A stretch of DNA of 64,000 bases from positions 42,539 through 106,538 of the forward strand of contig NZ_FCOX02000031.1 of the NCBI RefSeq assembly GCF_900044055.2, in the 5' to 3' direction. Source of the stretch: Caballeronia calidae. Lineage in GTDB: Bacteria; Pseudomonadota; Gammaproteobacteria; Burkholderiales; Burkholderiaceae. The number at the start of each line of letters is the position of its first letter. Within the stretch, counting starts at the first letter, position 1. This document shows, piece by piece, positions 16,263 through 24,729 of the stretch. A program made the translations under genes and the position numbers. The notes under the pieces are model-generated. The model was not told the DNA's origin. It ran no database searches and worked only from the letters and a program-made list of their open reading frames with translations.

Positions 16263-17169
16263 GCGAATCTCCTTGTTTCGATGTTCCCGACCAGCGCCGC
16301 TGAACGACGATCATCGCCCATGACGCGAGCACGAAAGGCGCGGTCAGCGCCGCGATGCCGATGCAATCGATCACGCGCTCGATCAGCACGGCCGCGACGA
16401 TCGCGCCGAGCGCATAGCGCTTGCCGAGCGGCGCGGTCGCGAGTGCGGCGAGCGCCGCGTTGAAGCCGCACGCACCCGACAGCACGACGGCATCGCTCGC
16501 GCCGCCGAGGCCGTGCAGCGTGGCGCCGAGCGCGCTGCCCGCCAGCGCCCATGCCGCCTGCGACGGCCGCGACGCGAACAGCCCCGCCGCGATCAACGCG
16601 CCCGCGAGCGCGCCGGTCGCGAAGGTGATGGGCGCGAGACCCGCGAACGCAGCCTGAAGCATCGTGATGAAGCCCGCCGCGACTTGCGGAATCGCGCCCG
16701 TGTCGCCGCGATCGGCGAACAGCGGCAGCCAGCACCAGGTCACGATGATCGCGGGGCTCGAAAAGATCGGCAAACGGTGGCGCGAAAGCACGCGCGTGAG
16801 CTTGCGGGCGAGAAAGGTCGCGAACATCGCCGCGACGATCGCGACGGCGGCGGCCTGAGACGCATCGCCGATGAAGGTGAAAGCGGCAAGCGCCGCGAGC
16901 GCGCCATTGAAGCCGTAGAGATCGTCGCGGAATGCGGGAGCGTCGCTGTCTTCGATGATCACGCTGATGACGTTGCCCGTCAGCGTGCCGATCAGAAGCC
17001 CGCACGCGAGGCGCGGACTCGCGCACAGAACGGCGAGAAACAGCAGCGCGCCGGTCGCGGCGTTGCGCTGGAGCACGATTTGCCCGATCGCGCGGGCAAA
17101 GCTGCGGAGCTGGTCGCCGAAGGCGGCGTTTGAATGGAGTGCGGAGGACATGCTGGGCGGCGACGGCAT
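16240..17169 (-). CDS. Urea transporter (UT family) membrane protein
   Basis: A 309-residue polytopic membrane protein with the duplicated urea-transporter architecture. The first repeat carries DDLYGFNGALAALAAFTF and the second SGACGFNAALAALATAPLG, the hallmark YGFNGAL-type pore segments of the UT fold. The family gives channel-like passage of urea and related amides. The start is uncertain: ATG 17169 and ATG 17151 are both possible and neither has a strong ribosome site. Its 3' end overlaps the aldolase start. No urease genes are seen nearby, so the substrate may be another small amide. Confidence 0.83.
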   Translation of the reverse strand: MPSPPSMSSALHSNAAFGDQLRSFARAIGQIVLQRNAATGALLFLAVLCASPRLACGLLIGTLTGNVISVIIEDSDAPAFRDDLYGFNGALAALAAFTFIGDASQAAAVAIVAAMFATFLARKLTRVLSRHRLPIFSSPAIIVTWCWLPLFADRGDTGAIPQVAAGFITMLQAAFAGLAPITFATGALAGALIAAGLFASRPSQAAWALAGSALGATLHGLGGASDAVVLSGACGFNAALAALATAPLGKRYALGAIVAAVLIERVIDCIGIAALTAPFVLASWAMIVVQRRWSGTSKQGDSHVVHPHA

Positions 17170-17281
17170 GGGAAGCCGCCAGCATATAGCAGCCGGCGCG
17201 CGCCGTGCGACGGCGGGCCGAATAACCTGTATCTGGCTTGCAGCAGAGGGCGCGGCGAATGTCGCGCCAGGAGAGAAAGAC

Positions 17282-17488
17282 TTAGTTGAGCGCCATGGGA
17301 ACCAGCGGCGACGGCTCGCCGACACCCGGATTCGCGAGCGACAGTTCCGCGCTTATCTTGACCATTTCCGTGACGTTTTCGCGGAAATTCGGGTGCTTTT
17401 CCCAGGTGATGTAGCTCGCGTCCATGACGGCGGAAATCGTGAGCAAGGCAAAAGCGGCTTTTTCCAGCATTTCGTAGCGGCGGCGCAT
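17282..17488 (-). CDS. Small hypothetical protein (68 aa)
   Basis: A 68-residue protein starting at ATG 17488 with a clear GAGGAG ribosome site; the frame is open a further 25 codons upstream without one. It has a weakly hydrophobic N-terminal helix (EKAAFALLTISAVMDASYITW) and a polar C-terminal half ending in a Pro-rich stretch. I recognise no family. It stands alone between the urea transporter and the alcohol dehydrogenase. Confidence 0.6.
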   Translation of the reverse strand: MRRRYEMLEKAAFALLTISAVMDASYITWEKHPNFRENVTEMVKISAELSLANPGVGEPSPLVPMALN

Positions 17489-17627
17489 GATCTGCTCCTC
17501 AATTTTTGCAACATTGTAACGGAACCTAGGGTTTCCCCCTAACGGTTTGTTGCAATGCCGCAAATCGCCCGCCGCTACGACGGCTGCGCCCCGGCCCCTT
17601 TTTTGGGACGGAGCACGTTTTACGCGA

Positions 17628-18767
17628 TCACATCGATGCTTCGAGCATCGCCTCGTAATCCGCGCTCGACGCCTCGCGCGGATTCGTCTTGTGACTGTGA
17701 TCCTTCAGCGCGCCCGCGATGATGCGCGGGAACAGCTCGCGCGTCACGCCGAGTTCCGCGAGGCCGCGCGGCAGGCCCAGCGTGGCGGTCATCTTGCGCA
17801 CCGCTTCGCCGACCTCGCCGCCGGATGTCAGGCCCATCGCCTGCGCGATGCGGTCGAGCTTGCCCTCTTCCAGCATCGTAGGCGCGCTGCTGTTGAACGC
17901 GATGACCGCTGGCAAGAAGATGGCGTTGAGCGTGCCGTGATGCAGCTTCGGATTGATGCCGCCGAGCGAATGGCTCAGGCTGTGCACGCAGCCGAGCCCC
18001 TTCTGAAACGCGAGTGCGCCCTGCATCGACGCACTCATCATGTTCCAGCGCGCGACGCGGTCCGAGCCGTCGCGCGTCGCGCGCTCGATGTGACGCCACG
18101 CGCGCCACAGGCCGTCGAGCGCGATGCCGTCGGCGGGTGCGTTGAACGCCGGCGCCATGAAGGTTTCGAGGCAATGCGCGATCGCGTCCATGCCGGTCGC
18201 GGCGGTGAGCATCGGCGGCAGGCCGAGCGTCAGTTCGGGATCGCAGATCGCGACCTTCGGCACGACATGCGGCGAGATCACGCCGACCTTGCGGCCATCG
18301 TCGAGGATCAGGATCGCGCCGCGGCCCACTTCGCTGCCGGTGCCCGCGGTCGTCGGAATGGCGATCACGGGCGCGGTCTTCGCGGTGATGCGCGCGAGAC
18401 CGCCTTCGATCACCGCGAAGCTTTGCAGCGGGCCATCGTGCGTCGCGCAGACGGCGACGCCCTTCGCGAGATCGATCGACGAGCCGCCGCCCGCAGCGAT
18501 CACGCCGTCGCACTGGTTCTCCTTGAACATCGCGACGGCATCGCGCACGGCCGCCTCGTTCGGATTGGGCGGCGTGGCGTCGAACACCGGCACGGGCGAT
18601 GAAGCCCCGAGCGCATCGAGCACCTTGTCGAGCAGGCCTGCCGCGCGGATGCCGGCATCGGTCACGATCAGCGGACGGCGAATGCCGATGCGCTCGCATT
18701 CGCCGGCGAGCAGGCGCACCGCGCCGAAATCGAACTGAATCTGCGTGATGTAATTGATGAGGGACAT
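17628..18767 (-). CDS. Iron-containing (group III) alcohol dehydrogenase
   Basis: This 379-residue NAD(P)-dependent, metal-containing alcohol dehydrogenase shows the dinucleotide loop GVIAAGGGSSIDLAKG (about residues 86-101), AIPTTAGTGSEV, and the metal ligands in DPELT, GMDAIAHCLE, SHSLGG and HHGTLNAI. The length is normal. Family members act on short-chain alcohols or aldehydes, or maleylacetate; the exact substrate is not visible. It is divergent from the LysR gene at 18915, which is its probable regulator, with a 147-bp intergenic region. Confidence 0.92.
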   Translation of the reverse strand: MSLINYITQIQFDFGAVRLLAGECERIGIRRPLIVTDAGIRAAGLLDKVLDALGASSPVPVFDATPPNPNEAAVRDAVAMFKENQCDGVIAAGGGSSIDLAKGVAVCATHDGPLQSFAVIEGGLARITAKTAPVIAIPTTAGTGSEVGRGAILILDDGRKVGVISPHVVPKVAICDPELTLGLPPMLTAATGMDAIAHCLETFMAPAFNAPADGIALDGLWRAWRHIERATRDGSDRVARWNMMSASMQGALAFQKGLGCVHSLSHSLGGINPKLHHGTLNAIFLPAVIAFNSSAPTMLEEGKLDRIAQAMGLTSGGEVGEAVRKMTATLGLPRGLAELGVTRELFPRIIAGALKDHSHKTNPREASSADYEAMLEASM

Positions 18768-18914
18768 GATGACTGACTGAAGGTTATAGTCATTGCCGCC
18801 TTGGCTTTCCGGGTTCAGGCGGCACGGTGCCTGCCAGTATACGAGCGGACGCAGCCGCGCGATACTGACGACTTTTGATACCGCTATAACTTTTCGTCAA
18901 CCCGGAATCCTTCG

Positions 18915-19850
18915 ATGACGCCCTCGCTCAACTCGATCGTCTCGCGCCTTCACGTCAAGCAGCTGCGTTTGTTGATCGCGCTCGAAGAACGCGGCTCGCT
19001 GCTCGGCGCGGCAAAACAGCTCGCGTTGACGCAGCCGGGTGCGAGCAAGGCGCTGCATGAAATCGAAACTACCTTCGGCACGCCGCTTTTCGTGCGTACC
19101 AATCGCGGCCTCGCGCCGAACGCGGTCGGTCATTGCGTGATTCGCTATGCGCGGCTCATTCATACGGACCTGGCGCATCTGCGTGAAGAGATCGTCGGCA
19201 TCATGCGCGGCTATGGCGGGCGCGTGTCGGTGGGCGTGATCATGGGCGCGGTGCCGCTGCTCACCGACGCCATCACTGCCGTGAGCGAGCGTCAGCCGGA
19301 AATGTCGGTGGAAATCGTCGAGGATACGAGCCCGGGCTTGCTCGGTCTGATCGACGCGGGCCGGCTCGATCTCGCGATATGCCGCACGAGCGTGAGTCAA
19401 ACGCCGTATCTCTACGACAGCGTGATCGTGAAAGACGAAACGCTTGCGGTCATCGCGAACGTCGCGCATCCGCTTGCGAAACGCAGGCGTATTGCACTGA
19501 AGGATCTCGCGAAGCATCGCTGGGTCGTCTATCGCGCGAATATGCCGATGCGGCTTCTGCTCGAACGCGAATTTCACGATGCGGGCCTGCGCTTCCCCGC
19601 TCATCTGCTGGAAACGACATCGGCGTTCGCGACGCTCGCCTTATTGCAGAAGGATCCGTCGCTGGTCGCGCTCGTATCCGTCGATGTCGCGCGCTTCTGC
19701 ACGGCGCATGGCATCGTGTGCACGCTGCCAGTGGCGCTGGCATCGCGCAGCGAGCCTTATGAAATGGTCACGCGCCGCGATGCGCCGCTTTCGCCGGGCG
19801 TGCGTCTGCTGATGCAGGCGATCACCGAAGCGGGCAGCGCGGCGGCATAG
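18915..19850 (+). CDS. LysR-family transcriptional regulator (GbpR/PcaQ-like)
   Basis: A 311-residue LysR protein with an N-terminal HTH (VKQLRLLIALEERGSLLGAAKQLALTQPGASKALHEIET, residues about 13-55) and an effector domain beginning GRVSVGVIMGAVPLL. The helix sequence TQPGASKALHEIE is typical of the subgroup with galactose-binding-protein and protocatechuate regulators. It is divergent from the iron-type alcohol dehydrogenase and probably controls it. Its stop lies 6 bp from the stop of the convergent siderophore acyltransferase, so it marks the left edge of the siderophore island. Confidence 0.9.
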   Translation: MTPSLNSIVSRLHVKQLRLLIALEERGSLLGAAKQLALTQPGASKALHEIETTFGTPLFVRTNRGLAPNAVGHCVIRYARLIHTDLAHLREEIVGIMRGYGGRVSVGVIMGAVPLLTDAITAVSERQPEMSVEIVEDTSPGLLGLIDAGRLDLAICRTSVSQTPYLYDSVIVKDETLAVIANVAHPLAKRRRIALKDLAKHRWVVYRANMPMRLLLEREFHDAGLRFPAHLLETTSAFATLALLQKDPSLVALVSVDVARFCTAHGIVCTLPVALASRSEPYEMVTRRDAPLSPGVRLLMQAITEAGSAAA

Positions 19851-19856
19851 TTCGCG

Positions 19857-20813
19857 TCAGAAGCGGAAGTCATTGAAGAACTTTTCGCGCTCCATCACGG
19901 TGAGCGCGGCGCGCTTGTGCGGGAAATCGAACTCCTTCAGCGTATAGAAACCCATGCGATGCATGTACGCGATATGCCGCACATGATCGACGCGCGGTTC
20001 GCCCACGAGCCGCCCGGTGCGCGGATCATCGATGAACATGTAGTGCAGCACGCCGCTCCACCACGCCTTCAGCTTGCCTGCGCTTTGGAATTGCGCATCC
20101 CCGATCAGCAGATGCAGGCCGCGGTCGAAGTCGCCCGCATCGTAGAACGGGCCGAGGCGGTCTTCCTTCGCCCAATAGAACTCGAAGTATCCGAAGGGCT
20201 TATCGTCGAAATAGCCGATCATCGGATGCATGTGCGGGTCTTCGCGACGTTCCGCGAGATAAGCCGCGTGCTCGGCCCGTGTGCCGCGCTGGTCCCAGAA
20301 GTGCGCTACGCGGTCGAGGTTCATCCATTCGCTGAAGACTTTCGAATCTGATTCGGGATCGGCGGTGCGCAGGCTGAAGGTCATGGCGATCTGCGGGAAG
20401 TGGCGTTCGTAGATCGTGCCTTCGGTGTTTTCGGGTCTGACTGGATGCGTGACGCCGTTGCTGCTTTCTGTGTAGCGCAGAAGGGTTTCGCTCGATGGTG
20501 GGGCCTTTAGCCAAGGGCGAGGGCTTTGCCAGAAGGTGTTGCGCGATGTGGTGAGCAGAATGTGATCGTCGCGGGGATCGGCATTGTCGATCAGGTTTTC
20601 GTTTTGTGCCTGGGCGGCGAAGGCTATTGCTGGTACAGCTTCGCTTGGCGCATGAGGTATGGATAACGTCGCCGTGCGGCGCTCAGGCTCGTTGCAGTAG
20701 ATTTCGCATAGGGCGTTGAGCAATGTCTCCGACTTGTAATGCTGTTGCCATGCGGGTAATGTGCGGTCCGCTTTTGTTGCTTTTACTGCTTCTGCATCCG
20801 GTGCTGTGTTCAT
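19857..20813 (-). CDS. Siderophore GNAT acyltransferase (hydroxyornithine N5-acylase type)
   Basis: A 318-residue protein whose C-terminal 170 residues match the IucB/AlcB/PvdYII acyltransferase family. Motifs: FSEWMNLDRVAHFWDQRG, GYFEFYWAKEDRLGP, YDAGDFDRGLHLLIG and GEPRVDHVRHIAYMHRMGF. Such enzymes acylate the N5-hydroxyl amine of ornithine or lysine to make a hydroxamate. The frame runs through repeat DNA to 21077, but ATG 20813 with GAGAGG is the credible start. In ornibactin loci OrbK and OrbL have such roles; the position here, last after the receptor and formylase, recalls orbL. A 771-bp repeat-filled gap separates it from pvdF. The acyl chain length is unknown. Confidence 0.82.
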   Translation of the reverse strand: MNTAPDAEAVKATKADRTLPAWQQHYKSETLLNALCEIYCNEPERRTATLSIPHAPSEAVPAIAFAAQAQNENLIDNADPRDDHILLTTSRNTFWQSPRPWLKAPPSSETLLRYTESSNGVTHPVRPENTEGTIYERHFPQIAMTFSLRTADPESDSKVFSEWMNLDRVAHFWDQRGTRAEHAAYLAERREDPHMHPMIGYFDDKPFGYFEFYWAKEDRLGPFYDAGDFDRGLHLLIGDAQFQSAGKLKAWWSGVLHYMFIDDPRTGRLVGEPRVDHVRHIAYMHRMGFYTLKEFDFPHKRAALTVMEREKFFNDFRF

Positions 20814-20955
20814 TGTTGTGCCTCTCTGGCAGTTTTCTCTCTGATGGATCAGGCTTCTGGCGGATCCTGTGTTCGCGTCGGTCTGTTGGCACTGCCCCTG
20901 TGCGGGGCGGCAGTCGCTTTTTGCTTCGCTTTCTATGGAATCCTGTTTTCGTGTC

Positions 20956-21545
20956 GGTCTATTTGCGTTGCCCCTGTGCGGGGCGGCAGTCACTTTCTTT
21001 GCTGCTGCAAAGAAAGTAACCAAAGAAACAGCTATCCCCATCCAAAGTACTTCAAGCCGGCCCCGGCACAGAAGCACTCTCGTGGTCCGGCAGTAGCGAG
21101 TGCCCTCATAGGTCTAATCGGGCTTGGATCGCGCACGGTCTGTCTCATCGCACCACTTAACTGACTGGTAAGGCGCCAAATAGCTCCAGCCCGCTTCGCG
21201 GCCGACCGGTCCATCGGGGCTGCGTGTGCTTCCTTTCTAACGCTTCCATCTCACTGCATCTGCTTTCCGTTGGTTTCCCTTGCAAACCCAACGGCAGCGC
21301 GTAGCGCTGTGCCGGAACTCTTTGGTGCTGCACCAGCGCGCTATAACTTCTAGCTTGTCAGACCGTGCGCGATCCAAGCCCGATTAGGCCTATGAGGGCA
21401 CTCGCTACTGCCGGACCACGTGCCATCTTCTGTGCCGCGGCCGGCATGAAGTGCTTAGGCTGGGGATAGCTGTTTCTTTGGTTACTTTCTTTGCAGCAGC
21501 AAAGAAAGTGACTGCCGCCCCGCACAGGGGCAACGCCAATAGACC
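20956..21545. repeat. Large inverted repeat, 187-bp arms, 216-bp centre
   Basis: Left arm 20956-21142 and right arm 21359-21545 are near-perfect reverse complements (by eye about nine in ten bases, mismatches clustered at 21035-21085). Each arm contains the hairpin ACTTTCTTTGC-TGCT-GCAAAGAAAGT, the GC-rich TGCCCCTGTGCGGGGCGGCA, and a distal segment with TAGCGAGTGCCCTCATAGG. A partial extra copy of the outer part lies at about 20879-20925. The centre has no ORF of note. It resembles a MITE-like or REP-composite element placed between pvdF and the acyltransferase gene. I see no transposase in it. Confidence 0.8.
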
Positions 21546-21584
21546 ACTAAGAAAACGGGATCCGGCGAAAAACCAAAAAACACC

Positions 21585-22430
21585 CTACACAATGTCCTTG
21601 GCAAAACTTTCAGCCATAGCCAAAAGCCCCCCTTCGAGCGCCGGAAACAAACTCCGCTGAAAGTTATTCCAGCGCAACTCGAGAATAGAGTCCACAGGAT
21701 CAATACTCGTGCCGAGCACATCAAAGATGACTTCCCCCGAATCGATCCCATCATCGACGTAATGAAACGAAGCCCCGGTCCTATCGATCACCGGCGCGGA
21801 CTGCACGCGCATCGTGCTCCAGTCGACCACGCGTTCACCACGCGCCCCGTACAGCGCATCGAGCGTCGCATACGCGCCGCGTCTTTCAAACGGCGAACCG
21901 AGCCGCGTAACCCCAGGATGAATGTTCGCAATGCGACCGCAGAACTCCGCCCCAGGCCGAACGAGTTCATCGAGAATCACGAGCAAGCCATCGAGCACGA
22001 CGAAATCCGCATCGAGCGCATGAAGCTTGTCGAGCAAGCGCTTCTCGAACGCACTCTTCCCCACCGCGCGCTCGACGACAGCATCCACAGGCAAGCGACG
22101 ATAGGCAGACGGAATCGCATGAAGCAGACTCATCACCGGCACGCCTTGCACAGCAAGCTCCGGTGGATGAATCCACTGTCCGCCCGGCGCAGGCCGAAAG
22201 CCGTATCCAGCGAGTTTGAAGCAATCCCGCGGCGAGTCTTCATCATCGTCGTAGATCACGCCTTCGAGCGAATACAGGTCGCCCAGCGGCGATCGATTGA
22301 GCTGTTCGACGAGAAACTCGAGCGGCGATTTCATATACCGCGTGCCGCCCTTGTACTCGATATGCTGTCCCGCGCGATCCGCTGCCGCGTTGCGCAAGGA
22401 CATGACGTACACCAGTTTTATCTTCGTCAT
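21585..22430 (-). CDS. pvdF: N5-hydroxyornithine formyltransferase
   Basis: A 281-residue PvdF-type enzyme that would transfer a formyl group from N10-formyl-tetrahydrofolate to N5-hydroxyornithine, giving the formyl hydroxamate of the last siderophore residue. The formyltransferase core is visible: VVLDGLLVILDELV, then the catalytic NIHPGVTRLGSPFERRG around residues 170-186, and the SFHYVDDGIDSGEVIFD segment with the conserved Asp. ATG 22430 is preferred to the TTG at 22445. It lies 55 bp downstream of the receptor gene in the same operon. Confidence 0.88.
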   Translation of the reverse strand: MTKIKLVYVMSLRNAAADRAGQHIEYKGGTRYMKSPLEFLVEQLNRSPLGDLYSLEGVIYDDDEDSPRDCFKLAGYGFRPAPGGQWIHPPELAVQGVPVMSLLHAIPSAYRRLPVDAVVERAVGKSAFEKRLLDKLHALDADFVVLDGLLVILDELVRPGAEFCGRIANIHPGVTRLGSPFERRGAYATLDALYGARGERVVDWSTMRVQSAPVIDRTGASFHYVDDGIDSGEVIFDVLGTSIDPVDSILELRWNNFQRSLFPALEGGLLAMAESFAKDIV

Positions 22431-22485
22431 TGAATTCCGCTTCAAAAGTGGCGACGCCGATCACGCTCAGCGCCGCCAACGATCA

Positions 22486-24681
22486 TCACCAGTTATAGCG
22501 GGCGCTCGCGATCACCGTGCGCGGATTGCCATAGAAGCAGGCCGAATCCGACTGGCAACCGCTCACGAACGTGCGATTGAAAATGTTCGACGCATTCACC
22601 GCGAAACGCCAATGCGGCATGTCGTAATGAACGGCCGCGTCATACACCGTATAGCTCGGGACATACAGCGAGTTGTCCGCCGCGCCCGCAAGACCACTCT
22701 GATAACGAATGCCCGCGCCGAATCCGAGTCCATCGAGCGGTCCCGAATGCCACGTCCAGTCGGCCCACAACGATGCCATCTGGCGCGGCAACGGAATCGA
22801 TACGGGCCACTTGTCGAGCGTCACGTCGTTCGCGCTGATGTTCTTCACATCCTGATAGACATAAGCCGCGATCACCGACAGATTGCGCGTCACGTTGCCC
22901 ACCGCCGAAAGCTCGATGCCGCGCGAGCGCACTTCGCCCGTCTGCACGGAGAACGTGCCGGTCGGATCGGTCGGGTCGGGCGTGAGGACGTTCGTCTGGT
23001 TGATCTGATACACCGCCGCGCCGAGCATCAGGTTCTTGCCCGGCGGCTGCCAGCGCAGGCCCGCTTCGATCTGGCGGCCTCGCGTCGGTGCGGGCAGGCT
23101 GCCATCGGCCATCTTCACGCCGATGATCGGATTGAACGAAGTCGAATAGCTGATATACGGTGACAGCCCGTAATCGCCGAGATATGTCATGCCGACGCGC
23201 CCCGTGAACGCACTGTCGTCCTGCTTCAGCTGCGTGCCGCCGACGATGTCATCCTGCTTCGTATGGCTCCAGTCCTCGCGGCCGCCGATGGTCAGCATCC
23301 AGCGGTTCCACTTCACCTGATCCTGCGCATAGAGGCCAAAAGTATCGAGCGTCGTGCGGGTGTCGGTCTGGCCGAACGAATCCGGTCCGCTGAAGATCGC
23401 AGTCGAAACCGGCGTATAGACCGGGTTGTACATGTTGAGGCTCGGACCCAGCGCCAGCCATTCGCTGTCAGTCGAGTTCTGGCGGTTGTACTCGAAGCCG
23501 AGCAGCACCGTATGTTCGAGCGGTCCCGTGCCAAAGCGCGCCTGCGCCTGATTGTCGATATCAAAGCGGCTGTAGTTCGGCTGGAACAGCCCCGCATAGC
23601 GCGCGAGCGTCTGCTCGGTCGGATCGCTCGGATCGAGGCCCGCGCCCCATACCGCGCCGTTATCGAGCGACAGATGCATCCAGCGCGTGTTCTGACGAAA
23701 CGTCCAGATGTCGTTGAACTTGTGCTCGAACTGATAGCCGATCGACCATTCCTTCTTGCGATAGTACGAGTACGTCGGATCGCCGGTATAGAGGTCCGGC
23801 GAAATCTTGCCGTTCGGATTGGGCAGCACCGTGCCTTGCGCGGGCAGGAAGTTGTTCGATGCATCGCCCCAGTCCTGCAAGTAGCTTGCCGCGATCGTCA
23901 ACGACGTACTCGCGCTTGGCTGCCAGCGAACCGAAGGCGAAATCGCGAAGCGCTGTTCCGCGTGCGGACCGGTCATCGAGTTGCCGTCGCGCCCGACTGC
24001 GAGCACGCGATACGACCATGTCCCGTCCTTATCGATCTTGTCGCCGATATCGAACATCACCTGCTTGCGCGCGTAGTTGCCGATCTGCACGCCCGCTTCG
24101 CGATAGCGCCCGCCATCGGCGAGCTTGCTTTGCACATCGACGATCGCGCCAGGATCGCCCTGCCCGTACAACACCGACGTCGGACCGCGCAGGATCGTGA
24201 TACTGTCGACCATGTACGGATCGACGCGCCAGCTCGACAGGTTCAGCGTATTGGGCACCTGCAAGCCGTCGACGAACACGGTCGGTGTGAAGCCGCGCAG
24301 CGCCGAGTACCAGTCGGAACGCACGTCCGAGCCATACGATGAAAATCCCGGCACATAGCGCAAGGCCTCGTTGATGGTCGTCGCGCCGGTCTCCTCGATC
24401 TGCGCAGAAGTAACGACGTTGATCGTCTGCGGAATCTCGTCGATGGGCGTATCGGTCTTCGTGCCGGTGCGGCTCCTGCGCGCGACGAGTCCCACGGTGT
24501 CGTCGTTGTCCGCAGATGCGTTCACGCGAACCGCGGGCAATGTGTTCGTCTGCGAAGCATCCTGCTGTGTTTCCTGCGGCGCATCCTGTTGTTGCGCCAA
24601 CGCATGATCGGCCGCTGCCAGGCAAAACGCCGTGCTCGCCGCTGCGGCGATCGCCCGGCGCGTCCCTCTTCCCCACATCAT
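22486..24681 (-). CDS. orbA: TonB-dependent ferric-siderophore receptor
   Basis: This 731-residue outer-membrane receptor has a signal peptide (residues 4-30, ending DHALAQ), a plug domain (about 45-190: RTGTKTDTPIDEIPQTINVV, INEALRYVPGF, VDGLQVPNTLNLS, VDSITILRGPTSVLYGQGDPGA), and a 22-strand barrel ending in a C-terminal aromatic residue (SARYNW). It would bind the ferric ornibactin/malleobactin-type complex and import it with TonB energy. ATG 24681 has GGAG at 9 bp. It sits 48 bp after pvdA inside the biosynthetic operon, which ties its ligand to the local product. The ligand is inferred from context. Confidence 0.92.
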   Translation of the reverse strand: MMWGRGTRRAIAAAASTAFCLAAADHALAQQQDAPQETQQDASQTNTLPAVRVNASADNDDTVGLVARRSRTGTKTDTPIDEIPQTINVVTSAQIEETGATTINEALRYVPGFSSYGSDVRSDWYSALRGFTPTVFVDGLQVPNTLNLSSWRVDPYMVDSITILRGPTSVLYGQGDPGAIVDVQSKLADGGRYREAGVQIGNYARKQVMFDIGDKIDKDGTWSYRVLAVGRDGNSMTGPHAEQRFAISPSVRWQPSASTSLTIAASYLQDWGDASNNFLPAQGTVLPNPNGKISPDLYTGDPTYSYYRKKEWSIGYQFEHKFNDIWTFRQNTRWMHLSLDNGAVWGAGLDPSDPTEQTLARYAGLFQPNYSRFDIDNQAQARFGTGPLEHTVLLGFEYNRQNSTDSEWLALGPSLNMYNPVYTPVSTAIFSGPDSFGQTDTRTTLDTFGLYAQDQVKWNRWMLTIGGREDWSHTKQDDIVGGTQLKQDDSAFTGRVGMTYLGDYGLSPYISYSTSFNPIIGVKMADGSLPAPTRGRQIEAGLRWQPPGKNLMLGAAVYQINQTNVLTPDPTDPTGTFSVQTGEVRSRGIELSAVGNVTRNLSVIAAYVYQDVKNISANDVTLDKWPVSIPLPRQMASLWADWTWHSGPLDGLGFGAGIRYQSGLAGAADNSLYVPSYTVYDAAVHYDMPHWRFAVNASNIFNRTFVSGCQSDSACFYGNPRTVIASARYNW

Positions 24682-24729
24682 TCTTCTTCTCTCCAATCGC
24701 AATGCGGCTTCGCATTCGCCGCTACTTCG

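Noticed and set aside
20814..21077. Upstream extension of the acyltransferase frame (88 extra codons)
   Set aside because: It consists of repeat DNA translated through; no family similarity, and the ATG at 20813 has a proper ribosome site.
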